Assembly: GCA_016722635.1 (NCBI GenBank)
Contig: JADKIX010000003.1
Span: 310,001 to 374,000 of the forward strand
DNA length: 64,000 nucleotides
From: Rhodospirillaceae bacterium
GTDB taxonomy: Bacteria; Pseudomonadota; Alphaproteobacteria; JAEUKQ01
Reading direction: 5' to 3'
Shown here piece by piece: positions 33,120 to 41,170 of the stretch (the first letter of the stretch is position 1; each line of letters begins with the position of its first letter). The translations under genes and the position numbers were made by a program. Below the pieces are notes generated by a model. It searched no databases. It was not told where the DNA came from and saw only the letters and a list, made by a program, of their open reading frames with translations.

Positions 33120-35867
33120 ATGATTAAGAATGAGCGGCCAAAAGACTCTCCGCCCCCGATTGTCAGCAGCGAAGTCAGGCTGCGGGACAAGGTGTTGGCT
33201 TTACGCAACGGCCCACCCCAAATTGTCATACAAGATATTGATTCCTGGAAACATGAGCGCAAAGTCGGCAGCATTATGTTTGTTGATGTGGTGGGTTCGT
33301 CTAGGTTTGTTGCTGACCGTGATGCTGAAGATGCCAGTGATTCGCTGTTGATTATCTTAGGCTTGATGACTGAATCAATTGAACGGTACCGCGGCACGAT
33401 TGTCCAGGTTATGGGTGATGGCATCTTGGCGATTTTCGGGGCACCGCAAGCCTTGGAAGATCATGCGACCCGTGCTTGTCTTGCAGCAGAGCACATCCAT
33501 GAACAACTGCAAAACAGTTTAGCGCGCTTCCCAAGCTTGGTGGGCCAGCCACCGACATTCGTCCGAATCGGCATTAATTCCGGGGAAGTGTTGATCAAGA
33601 CAACCAGTGGGCAATCCTTAACGGATTACCAGATCATTAGTGAAAGCGTTCATATTGCCCAGCGCCTGCAGTCAGGGGCCGACCCCGGCACCACCCATCT
33701 GGGTCAGGAAACTGTACGAATTTTGGGTTCGTCGATTCGGGTGGTTGAAAAAAAACAAGTGCGGTTGACCACCGAATCGTCCGTGGTACGCACCTATAAA
33801 CTGCGGCATATTGCCTCAGTCAAACGGCCATCTGTTTATAATAACAGCTTTGTCGGAAGGGTGGCCGAATTGAAACAATTGGCGACCATGTTGGAAAATT
33901 GCGAACAGGGCACCGGCCAAAACTTCTGTATCATTGGCGAGGCTGGGATCGGCAAGTCACGCCTGGTCTATGAATTTAAAAAAACCCTTCCGCCGCTATC
34001 TTGGCGGGTGATCGAATATTTACTGGATAATTTGCCCGGGCATCCTTTGCGTTTTTTACAAGAAATTTGGCAAATTTTTGCCCCATCGCCCACCCCGGAT
34101 GCGGGCGACATGAAAAAGGCGATCCAGCAATTATTGAAACGACTCGGGATCAAGGAGGTTTTTGGCCCATCTGCCTTGTTGAGCTTGATGGGGTTGCGGG
34201 TGGATGACCGGGCCTGGGACAGTTTAGGGGCTGAGGAAAAATTGGCCATCACCAGCGCCAGCCTGGCCCAAATTGTTGTGGCCACCAGCCGCCAACAACC
34301 GGTGTTATTGATCATTGAGGATTATCAATGGGTTGCAACCGACGTGGCATCGTTCCTGGCCGATTTGGTGCCGCGGGTGCCCGATTCGCGCGTGCTGCTG
34401 CTGATCACCCACCGGGCAATCGACAGGTTCGAATCACCCTTCAATCTGCCGGTTATTCCCTTGGGCTCCCTGACCCTTGCCGAGTCGCGCCATATCGTGG
34501 ATTGGTTTTTTGGCTCCTATCCCGATCTCGAGGAAATGAAGGAAAAATTGCTGGATAAAACCCAGGGCAATCCCTTATTCCTGCTAGAATCCATGGAAAT
34601 AATGGCCCAAAAAGGCTATATCGCAGGCAAGTTAGGTGATTACCGTTTGGGCAAAAGTTATTTTTCTTTTGCCGTGCCGCCCACCGTTCAGGGGATTTTG
34701 GCCGAACGGATTGACAGCTTACCCCCTTTGGAACGGGAAGTGTTGTCCACCGCCTCGGTCATGGGGGCTGAGTTCTTTTATCTGCTGCTGGCCTATTTAA
34801 TGAATCAGCCCTTATCCGACATTCAACCCCCGTTAAACCATTTGGAGCAGGCAGGGTTTATTGTGCCGGAACCCTTGATCCCCGATAAAAGCCCCAGCAG
34901 CCGTTTTCGCCATAATTTAATGCAAGATGTCAGCTATAACAGCCTTCTGAAAAAGAACCGCCGGTACCTGCACCAACAATCCATTGTGGCGTTGGAAGGC
35001 AAGTTGGGCCGAAAAATTGACCAGCGTTGGCAACAATTGGCCCACCATACCCTAATTGCCGAAGATTGGCGCAAGGCCTATTTATATAACCGCCGCGCTG
35101 CCCATAACGTCTTTATCCGCGGGGCGAATCGGGAAGCCATTGATTTTTACCGGGGGTCGTTAATGGCCTTGCGGCAGATGCAAGCCATTGACCCATCGCC
35201 CGCCATCGCCATTAGAATTATTGATGTCAATCTCAGTTTGGTAAAACCCTATTTTACCACCGGCAATTGGACGCAGGTGAACAATGTGTTAGAAGAAACC
35301 CTGCGTGACAGCCGCCGAATGAACAACCCCTTGAAAGAATTGGAAACCCAAACTTTTTACATTTTGCTCGAATGGATCAAGGGGGATTTGACCAAAGCCA
35401 TCGGAATTGGCAAAGAATTGCTAGAGGATAAGAACAACGTCATGACGCAGGAAATCAAGATTAGGATTCTTTCCAGATTGGGAGGAATCTATTTTGATAT
35501 GGGCAATTTGCGGGAGTCGGACAAATTACATAAATATATACTTAAATATTTAGAAAGTGGTTCTTATAAATATAAAAAATTTGGCCTGTTGGTTAGCGCA
35601 AGTATTGTTACATATACTCAGTTAGGGCGGATTGAGGCTGAAAAAGGTAATTTTGAATTAGCTGTTCAATATGGCAATCAAGCTTTAAAAATTGCGTTTT
35701 CTTCGCCCGACATATTAAGCCAAATCTATGCCTTATCGTGGGTGGCTATTATCTTCTTACGCCAAAAAGATTTTGGAAGTGCTTTGCCTTTGTTTGAGGA
35801 AAGCGTCCAATTTATCTCTTCAAACCAATTCAAAATTGTTATATTAGCCCTACCATCAATGCTTTAA
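33120..35867 (+). CDS. Class III nucleotidyl cyclase - AAA ATPase - TPR signalling protein, interrupted by a frameshift
   Basis: 915 residues before a premature stop. Residues about 50-230 form a class III cyclase domain: IMFVDVVGSSRF with metal Asp near 56, VMGDGILAIFG with Asp near 100 and VRIGINSGEV. From about 245 (NNSFVGRVAELKQL) comes a STAND/AAA-type ATPase with Walker A GEAGIGKSR at 273-281 and LLIIEDYQW (Walker B-like). From about 640 the sequence is helical TPR-like. The frame ends at ALPSML*, but coding continues in the -1 frame to 36328. The architecture is that of adenylate/guanylate cyclases fused to an ATPase and TPR sensor, seen in many proteobacteria. The ligand and cyclic nucleotide are unknown. 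The 5' two-thirds is GC-richer than the 3' end. Confidence 0.85.
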   Translation: MIKNERPKDSPPPIVSSEVRLRDKVLALRNGPPQIVIQDIDSWKHERKVGSIMFVDVVGSSRFVADRDAEDASDSLLIILGLMTESIERYRGTIVQVMGDGILAIFGAPQALEDHATRACLAAEHIHEQLQNSLARFPSLVGQPPTFVRIGINSGEVLIKTTSGQSLTDYQIISESVHIAQRLQSGADPGTTHLGQETVRILGSSIRVVEKKQVRLTTESSVVRTYKLRHIASVKRPSVYNNSFVGRVAELKQLATMLENCEQGTGQNFCIIGEAGIGKSRLVYEFKKTLPPLSWRVIEYLLDNLPGHPLRFLQEIWQIFAPSPTPDAGDMKKAIQQLLKRLGIKEVFGPSALLSLMGLRVDDRAWDSLGAEEKLAITSASLAQIVVATSRQQPVLLIIEDYQWVATDVASFLADLVPRVPDSRVLLLITHRAIDRFESPFNLPVIPLGSLTLAESRHIVDWFFGSYPDLEEMKEKLLDKTQGNPLFLLESMEIMAQKGYIAGKLGDYRLGKSYFSFAVPPTVQGILAERIDSLPPLEREVLSTASVMGAEFFYLLLAYLMNQPLSDIQPPLNHLEQAGFIVPEPLIPDKSPSSRFRHNLMQDVSYNSLLKKNRRYLHQQSIVALEGKLGRKIDQRWQQLAHHTLIAEDWRKAYLYNRRAAHNVFIRGANREAIDFYRGSLMALRQMQAIDPSPAIAIRIIDVNLSLVKPYFTTGNWTQVNNVLEETLRDSRRMNNPLKELETQTFYILLEWIKGDLTKAIGIGKELLEDKNNVMTQEIKIRILSRLGGIYFDMGNLRESDKLHKYILKYLESGSYKYKKFGLLVSASIVTYTQLGRIEAEKGNFELAVQYGNQALKIAFSSPDILSQIYALSWVAIIFLRQKDFGSALPLFEESVQFISSNQFKIVILALPSML

Positions 35868-36328
35868 TTTACGTTTATGCTAATCTCGGAAACCGTTCAA
35901 AAGCAGAATATTATTTAGTTGAAGGGTTAGGTTATTACTATGCTCAGTCAACAGATAATTATTTATCCAGATACCTTTATTGGTTAGGTGAAGCATTGTT
36001 TTACATAGGAAAAATTGAATTAGCGGAAGAAGTCGCAAAAACAGTTATTAAAAAAACAACAGCCTATGATGAACAAGTAAATTTAGCGTGGGCGGAATGT
36101 TTACTCGCTGAAATTCTAATTAATAAAAGAGATGGTATAGAATCAGAAAACCTTTTACAAAAAATTTATCACGTAGCGAAAAAATATCAGTTATTACCTT
36201 TAATGGCCGAATATTATAGGTTGTCTGCTCAGTTGGCGCGCGCACAAAACAACAAAGCCAAATTCAATCATTATCGCCAGAAAGCTAACCAATTATTTGA
36301 AAAAATGCAGATGAAAGATAAAATTTGA
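35843..36328 (+). pseudogene. Frameshifted 3' end of the cyclase-ATPase-TPR gene
   Basis: After the frame-0 stop at 35867 the -1 frame continues without interruption: ISPTINALIYVYANLGNRSK, then LGEALFYIGKIELAEEVAK, NLAWAECLLAEILI and a C-terminal FNHYRQKANQLFEKMQ. It aligns in order with the C-terminal half of the downstream TPR paralogue, for example YWLGEALF against GWYAETLL and WAECLLAEIL against WLCCLKAEIL. Adding one A to the AAAA run at 35832-35835 restores a single frame of about 1070 residues. An internal ATG at 35996 is unlikely to be a real start. Confidence 0.8.
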
Positions 36329-37095
36329 CCTAAGTTTTTTTTTGAATAAACAATCGAAATATTCTGACAGATGTGGTATTGATTACATCAATATCCATAA
36401 AGGTTCTATCTAAATTTTCACTGCGTGGGGATAAAATTAATTTATAATATCTCGGGAGAAGTACCGTGGTTACAGATAATCATGCAATATTTTGTCCAAA
36501 CGGCAGTTTGTATAACTTTAAAAACAAAGCGCTTGTTCCAAGTGCATCCAAGCTTAATTTTTCTGAATCCTTAAATTTTCCTATATCCTCCGATATAAGT
36601 GACACGCATATTTCTTCACGAAGTTATTCGTCCATAAGTGAGACACGCTTAGTTCAAGATTTGACGTAGAGATTATAATCGGCGTCCATAGAGTTACGTG
36701 CATATTTCTTCAGCCAATTATTTTAGTCATAAGTTAGTTACGCTTATATTCTTTAGGAAGTGATTCGCTCCTTAAGGATCCTTGTTAAATTTCTTCAGGT
36801 CTGTTATCGTTCCTTTTACATATCTCTTTGTTTATGTTAATTTTAAGGCCCTTAACCTGCTAAGCGTTCCTGGTGTTAATTATTTTCCCAAGTCTTACTA
36901 TATTTAAGATTAGGAACGTTTAGCTTTCATAGTTCAATAAAATCTTAATTTTTATGCCCCGTATTTTGGGTTAGGTTAGTCTAAATTTTTTAATCTATTC
37001 GTACATACCAATCGATTAAAAAAAACTATGTTTTAAGAAAAACCTAGGCAATTAACTCAATCTAACCCAACCCAGAAACCAAGAAAGATACATGA
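36329..37095. other. AT-rich non-coding region with degenerate repeats
   Basis: 767 bp. A 67-codon frame at 36466 has no protein-like features. Four imperfect units start near 36595, 36633, 36687 and 36728, each with a CATAAGT-like head and a following acACGC or ACGTGC element. Two of them continue into GCATATTTCTTCA. TTGGGTTAG (36966-36974) is inverted as CTAACCCAA (37062-37070). The region may be the eroded 5' part of a TPR paralogue or a regulatory region; I cannot tell which. Confidence 0.45.
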
Positions 37096-38478
37096 ATGGG
37101 TTACCCCAACATACTGGATGATGCTAATAATTTACTGCAACGGGCATTGCACCAGGCTGTTAGCCAAAGTCAACAAGCGGGCGATCAAGCCCTTAATCAG
37201 GCGGCACACCAAAATTCCATCCATTTTTATAATTATGCCTTAAACACCATCAAAAATTTGCCGCCCGCCCAAATATCAGCGACCCAAATCATTGATATCA
37301 ATTTACAAATTATCCAGCCTTATATCATTAAGGGTCAGTTGGATATGGCGGAGGATTTGCTGGCCGAAACCCTGCAAATGGCCACCGATATCCACGATAC
37401 CAGCCGAATCATTGAAACCACCCTGCTTGCCCTGTTGTTCCATTGGGTAAAAGGGGATTTTACAGAGTGTGTACAAATTTCCAAAAATTTGTTACGGCAA
37501 TATCCTGTGCCCGAAAATCAACAAATAACTTTATCCTCGCGCATAGCAGGGGTTTATTTTGATATGGGCCAATTCCGTAAATCGGAACAGATCAATCAAA
37601 AAAACATAAGGTTATTAAAAGAAAGCAATTCCCTGCATAAAAAACTTGGAATGTTAACGATCGCTTCCATCCAACCCTATATGCATTCGTCGCAAATTGC
37701 CGCTTTCCGGGGACAGTTTGATTCGGCCTATCAATATGCCCGCAAAGCACAACAAATTGCAGCGGAATGTAACCATCCCTTCAGCCAGGCCTATGTTGAT
37801 GCCCGTCTGGGCAGCATCTATGTCCGGCAAGGCCTTTTTTCCACCGCCCTTTTTTATTTGGAAAACAACCAGCGTTTTTGCATTTTCAGCCAAAACCAGC
37901 TTTTCGGGCCCTATGTGGCGATTATTCCCTTTGTGAAAGCGCAATTGGGAAATATCCAGGAAGGGTTGGATGAATTTCACCGCTGCTTCCAACCCGAATC
38001 ATTAAACCAGATACAAAAAAGCTATATCAGCCAGATTTTCGGTTGGTATGCGGAAACCTTGTTGTTGGCCGCCCAATACAACCAGGCTTTGCAGGCTTGC
38101 CAAAAAGCTTTGGCGAATGCGAATCAGTTACAGGAACGGTCGAATCAGGCCTGGTTATGTTGCCTAAAGGCGGAAATATTGCTGCATCTGCCCAATCCCT
38201 TGCAACAGGAGGAAAAGATCACCCACCTGTTAAGCGAATCCCTGCAATTATGTGAGAATGAGGGAATGCGCCCCCAACAAGCCCATGGTTACGTGGTTTT
38301 GGGAAAATTGTATCACTTGCAAGGGGAATTTAAAAAAACCGAGCAATTTTTTGCCCGCGCTTATGGTTTGTATGTGGAAATGGGGATGTTTTTTTACTGC
38401 TATAAACTTAGTACCTATTGCCAAAACCACCCGCAACTGGCGGTTATACTGAAAAAACCGCCGCTGACCACCCCATAA
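37096..38478 (+). CDS. TPR-repeat protein, headless paralogue of the cyclase-ATPase-TPR protein
   Basis: A 460-residue all-helical protein with TPR-like repeats, for example GQFDSAYQYARKAQQIAAEC and AAQYNQALQACQKALANANQ. It is clearly related to the C-terminal third of the upstream protein. Shared blocks are IIDINLQIIQPY with IIDVNLSLVKPY, LLAETLQMA with VLEETLRDS, HWVKGDFTEC with EWIKGDLTKA, and GVYFDMGQFRKSE with GIYFDMGNLRESD. Cyclase and ATPase domains are absent. No signal peptide or membrane helix is seen. An AGAAAGA precedes the ATG. It may be a free sensor or adaptor, or a decay product that is still open. A strong hairpin/terminator module follows. Confidence 0.75.
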   Translation: MGYPNILDDANNLLQRALHQAVSQSQQAGDQALNQAAHQNSIHFYNYALNTIKNLPPAQISATQIIDINLQIIQPYIIKGQLDMAEDLLAETLQMATDIHDTSRIIETTLLALLFHWVKGDFTECVQISKNLLRQYPVPENQQITLSSRIAGVYFDMGQFRKSEQINQKNIRLLKESNSLHKKLGMLTIASIQPYMHSSQIAAFRGQFDSAYQYARKAQQIAAECNHPFSQAYVDARLGSIYVRQGLFSTALFYLENNQRFCIFSQNQLFGPYVAIIPFVKAQLGNIQEGLDEFHRCFQPESLNQIQKSYISQIFGWYAETLLLAAQYNQALQACQKALANANQLQERSNQAWLCCLKAEILLHLPNPLQQEEKITHLLSESLQLCENEGMRPQQAHGYVVLGKLYHLQGEFKKTEQFFARAYGLYVEMGMFFYCYKLSTYCQNHPQLAVILKKPPLTTP

Positions 38479-38539
38479 ATTATTACCGATGATTGTGCTG
38501 GTGATTACATTAAGTATTTGTAACCAGGTTATCATACAT

Positions 38540-38594
38540 CGTTGTATAGCCAAAAAAAACTCATCTACAAAAACAAAAACTTGGCTATACAACG
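38540..38594 (+). repeat. 14-bp inverted repeat in the 3' tail of the TPR gene (copy A)
   Basis: CGTTGTATAGCCAA (38540-38553) pairs perfectly with TTGGCTATACAACG (38581-38594) over a 27-nt A-rich loop. It lies between the stop and the terminator. Copy B has a comparable stem at 39277-39319. Confidence 0.7.
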
Positions 38595-38657
38595 GGCTAG
38601 AAACTACCTCATACGGGTTCCCAATAAAAAAAGTTAAAAAAGATTGATAACAACTTG

Positions 38658-38690
38658 GAGGGGTAACAGAAATGTTACCCCTCTATTTTT
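38658..38690 (+). terminator. Rho-independent terminator, copy A
   Basis: An 11-bp stem GAGGGGTAACA (38658-38668) with TGTTACCCCTC (38673-38683) has a GAAA tetraloop and is followed by TATTTTT. It is homologous to the terminator at 39370-39402. Confidence 0.9.
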
Positions 38691-38866
38691 ATTTTGGTTT
38701 TTATTTTGGGGGTCGTTATATGGCCTGGCTGCGAAATACCTCCTAAAACATAACGCGCGTTCTTTCAAGAATAAAGAAAAGCTGTCTTTATCGGGCATCT
38801 TGCACCCAATCATCATTTGGCCATCCTGGATGTTTCTTCTGCCCGTGCCAACCGCTAAAATATCTC

Positions 38867-39213
38867 CTACGAATCGGTTAAAAGAACTTGCGAATCAGGC
38901 TTGGCGGTAGTACTTAAGGGCAGGAAAACCCACTACTATCTTCCAGACATAGCCCATATTGGCCGTTTATCACGCATGAAGCGAATCGGCTAACTATCCA
39001 GGAACACCAGGGAACAGGCTTGCCACCTATTTAGGTTTAAAAAAAATTGATGCCTTTTAAGGAAAAATTAAAAATCAGTATATTTTTTCCCCTTGCTTTC
39101 CTATTTTACATAAAAATGGGGATGTTTCTTGTTCCTTTAAACTTCATAATTATTGCCAAAATCACCTGCAACTGGCAGAATCAATGGAAAAATTGCCACT
39201 AAAAACCTCATAA
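38867..39213 (+). pseudogene. Remnant of a third TPR paralogue (3' end only)
   Basis: Non-coding now, but nucleotide-similar to the 3' end of the 37096-38478 gene at an offset of about 735-750 bp. Clear anchors are CGAATCAGGC (identical), the AATGGGGATGTTT block near the end and ATTGCCAAAA, with CATAAATTATTA at the matching stop. Several stops and indels break every frame. The 5' part of this copy is missing or unrecognisable. Confidence 0.7.
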
Positions 39214-39276
39214 ATTATTACGATGATTGTGCCGTTTGATACATAAAATTTTGGCAATAGGGTTATTATGATAGAC

Positions 39277-39319
39277 GTATAATCCAAGAACCTCCTCCCT
39301 GATATGTTCTTGGTTATAC
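39277..39319 (+). repeat. Inverted repeat in the copy B tail
   Basis: GTATAATCCAAGAAC (39277-39291) pairs with GTTCTTGGTTATAC (39306-39319) with one bulged T. A further perfect hairpin, ACTTGAT/ATCAAGT, lies at 39329-39348. Position corresponds to the 38540-38594 stem of copy A. Confidence 0.6.
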
Positions 39320-39369
39320 ATCTAAATGACTTGATAGGGTCATCAAGTAAAAAAAGTTTGATAACAACT

Positions 39370-39402
39370 TGGGAGTAACAGCAATGTTACTCCCATTTTT
39401 TT
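39370..39402 (+). terminator. Rho-independent terminator, copy B
   Basis: An 11-bp stem TGGGAGTAACA (39370-39380) with TGTTACTCCCA (39385-39395) has a GCAA tetraloop and is followed by seven T. Relative to copy A, three base pairs differ, each through changes on both arms that keep pairing. Confidence 0.88.
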
Positions 39403-40399
39403 ATAAGTTTTTATAAGTCGTCAGAATGTTTGGGTATTTCCCCCGATTTTGGTTAGTGATGAGGGTTTTGGCCCGTAATACCACAAACCCCTTATTTCAA
39501 GACGCTTGCGCCTTTCGGCGTGTCCGGCATTTTAACACCTGTTGGTAACCAGCCCATTGTCTCCCTTCAAGATTTTATATATTTCACAAGATCGCCCATC
39601 AAAACTGGTTGTTCATTTTTATTTCACCATCAATCATTGGCCGGTGGTTTTCTGGCTCGGACGGCCTTTGCTTAGCGAGGATGTCGGTACAATGGATGAA
39701 ATGGGACATGGGTTTTCCCGAGTCGCATGGCTATTTCCATGGGTTTTGTGGATTTTGTACCCAGGGATGGGATATGTTTTCGACTATCCAGCTACGCCGA
39801 ATCATATATCTAGATGATCCCGTGATAGAAAAGTGACCCGCGACTCGGTCTATCCCCTTATATCTTTAGCTGTTATCAAAATTGACAGTCTTTTTTTGAA
39901 TTAATTATAGGCCGCTGCCCGCTATGCACACAATTTGGCAATTGATGGCCATGGGTCATTTTAACCTTTTGATTGACAGCATAACAGCCCGTTTTGCCTG
40001 ATGTATCAGCGCTAATCCCTAAAAATATATTTTATGGATCGGTTCAATTGTCAAATGGCCGAATCGGTTAGGCAATACCCAAACCCCAGAAAACCCGGAA
40101 TAACAGTCTCCAGGATAACCCTGGGGCACCTTATACAGGGGTTAACCTGCCCAATCCCGGTTATTCTGATGTTTTTAAAAAAAATTTGGACGGTTTTTTA
40201 TCCCCCATACAGCCCACAATTTTTGGGTCGATCAGATTTAGGGGGTGAAGGCATCGATGCCGATGATGGCAGGGGAAGCGAACGTCAGAACGAATCACAA
40301 CCGCCAATCGGCTCTTGTATCATAAAGACTGGGCATCATAAAGACTGGACGTTAAAGACCGCCAGTTCCTTGGATCATCCCTTGTACCTATTGCATCCT
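39403..40399. other. Gene-free region
   Basis: About 1 kb with no convincing gene. Frames at 39542-39817 and 40034-40429 have no recognisable domains, no good ribosome site and codon use unlike the neighbours. A short hairpin CGCCTTTCGGCG lies near 39510. The stretch may be eroded coding DNA; no mobile-element ends or transposase remains were recognised. Confidence 0.45.
40319..40350 (+). repeat. Tandem 16-bp direct repeat
   Basis: ATCATAAAGACTGGGC (40319-40334) is immediately followed by ATCATAAAGACTGGAC (40335-40350), with one mismatch. A partial third unit (GTTAAAGACC) follows. It lies in non-coding DNA. Confidence 0.6.
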
Positions 40400-40636
40400 T
40401 TATTTCTTAAAGCGTCCCAGACGGTATGATGGGTGGAAAGGCAAAGAATCCCTAACATAATAATCTTTTGAATAGTCTGCGGCTTTGCGTTGATACTCAC
40501 CGTCTTGCCTCAAGGGGCCAGGCAGCCCTATATCAAAGACCTTTGGGGTTATGTTGCTTAAGCTAAAATCCTGGCTAAAGCCCGCCCAATAACTTTCATG
40601 GTCTTTCCCATAAATAATGATGCCTTTTTTAAACAT
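40400..40636 (-). CDS. Hypothetical protein, 78 residues
   Basis: The frame starts MFKKGIIIYGKDHESYWAGF and ends in a basic FHPSYRLGRFKK. An AAGGAG lies 8 nt before the ATG at 40636, better than for any other frame in this gene-poor stretch; an ATG directly before it (40639) is the alternative start. There is no signal peptide, membrane segment or cysteine. I do not recognise the family. It could be a small real gene or the 5' end of a truncated one. No neighbour on the same strand hints at a function. Confidence 0.45.
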   Translation of the reverse strand: MFKKGIIIYGKDHESYWAGFSQDFSLSNITPKVFDIGLPGPLRQDGEYQRKAADYSKDYYVRDSLPFHPSYRLGRFKK

Positions 40637-40639
40637 CAC

Positions 40640-41170
40640 TTCACTCCTTATCTTTCCTAAGCTTGATAAAAAGATTAGGCCGGATTATTTAGAAAAATCT
40701 TCACAACTAGAAATATCCTCACAACCCAGCCTAACCTTCACACACAGAGAAGATTACAGGGGTTTTCCTATTAAATTAAAATAGAAAAAGCTATAATCAT
40801 GGAAAGATATATAAGGATCTGACCTTCAGCACTGTGACTTAAATTACAGATTAATTATTTTTTATCATTATAAAGGTAAGCAGGGGATGAGATGTTTTAT
40901 CTGATTCAAGTAAGCATATGTTTGAGCCACACGAAAATTAAGGATATACTCAAACTCTAAGTGGCAAATAACATATGTTGGTTGCAGCGTGTTGCAAGCG
41001 ATTATATTTCCCCGGCAACAGGTGATCAACATTTTTTTTTGATTTGTTTAGTTTTTATTGAAAATGTTTTAAATATAGCTTCTGATGTTGATAAGCAGAC
41101 TGATGCAGACTTATATAGTATTTAAACTAATCCAGGAAATTTCCTAAACCCGCCACTATAGGAGTTGACC
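40640..41170. other. Intergenic region upstream of the orphan charged protein gene
   Basis: 531 bp, AT-rich. It holds a CAACATATGTTG-like palindrome near 40968, the element GTGATCAACAT at 41022-41032 that recurs before ycaO, and a second dyad-like CTGATGTTGAT near 41083. A 22-codon frame at 40892-40960 is considered doubtful. Confidence 0.45.
41022..41032 (+). promoter_or_regulatory. Shared element GTGATCAACAT, site 1
   Basis: Identical 11-mer to 41962-41972. It resembles one and a half arms of a Crp/Fnr-type dyad (TTGAT-N4-ATCAA) and lies 139 bp before the orphan charged protein gene. Confidence 0.4.

Larger units (their letters stand above)
38117..38690 (+). repeat. Copy A of a duplicated block: 3' end of the TPR gene plus tail hairpins
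   Basis: This block (3' end of the intact TPR gene, stop codon, hairpin and terminator) reappears in decayed form at 38867-39403. In the segment 38121-38170 against 38871-38920, 35 of 50 bases match without gaps. After the stop, CATAAATTATTA and CGATGATTGTG are shared, as is TTGATAACAACTTGG just before the terminators. Confidence 0.75.

Noticed and set aside
36466..36669. 67-codon frame between the TPR genes
   Set aside because: It begins at a non-ATG codon, is Ser-rich from AT-rich repeats, and shows no conservation-like pattern.
36595..36780. CRISPR array
   Set aside because: Units are degenerate and unequal, and no cas genes are nearby.
38540..38594. Insertion-sequence terminal inverted repeats
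   Set aside because: The arms are only 27 nt apart with no transposase; they form a hairpin, and a similar one follows the duplicated copy.
39542..39817. 91-codon frame after the pseudogene
   Set aside because: Trp/Gly/Pro-rich translation of non-coding DNA without a start signal; a second overlapping frame is equally open.
40034..40429. 131-codon + strand frame in the gene-free region
   Set aside because: No recognisable domain, no ribosome site, Pro-rich random-looking composition; overlaps the better minus-strand candidate at its end.
40892..40960. 22-codon frame MFYLIQVSICLSHTKIKD... as a possible peptide precursor for YcaO
   Set aside because: It has an AGGGG nearby, but there is only one Cys, no leader/core pattern, and it is 1.1 kb away with another gene between.
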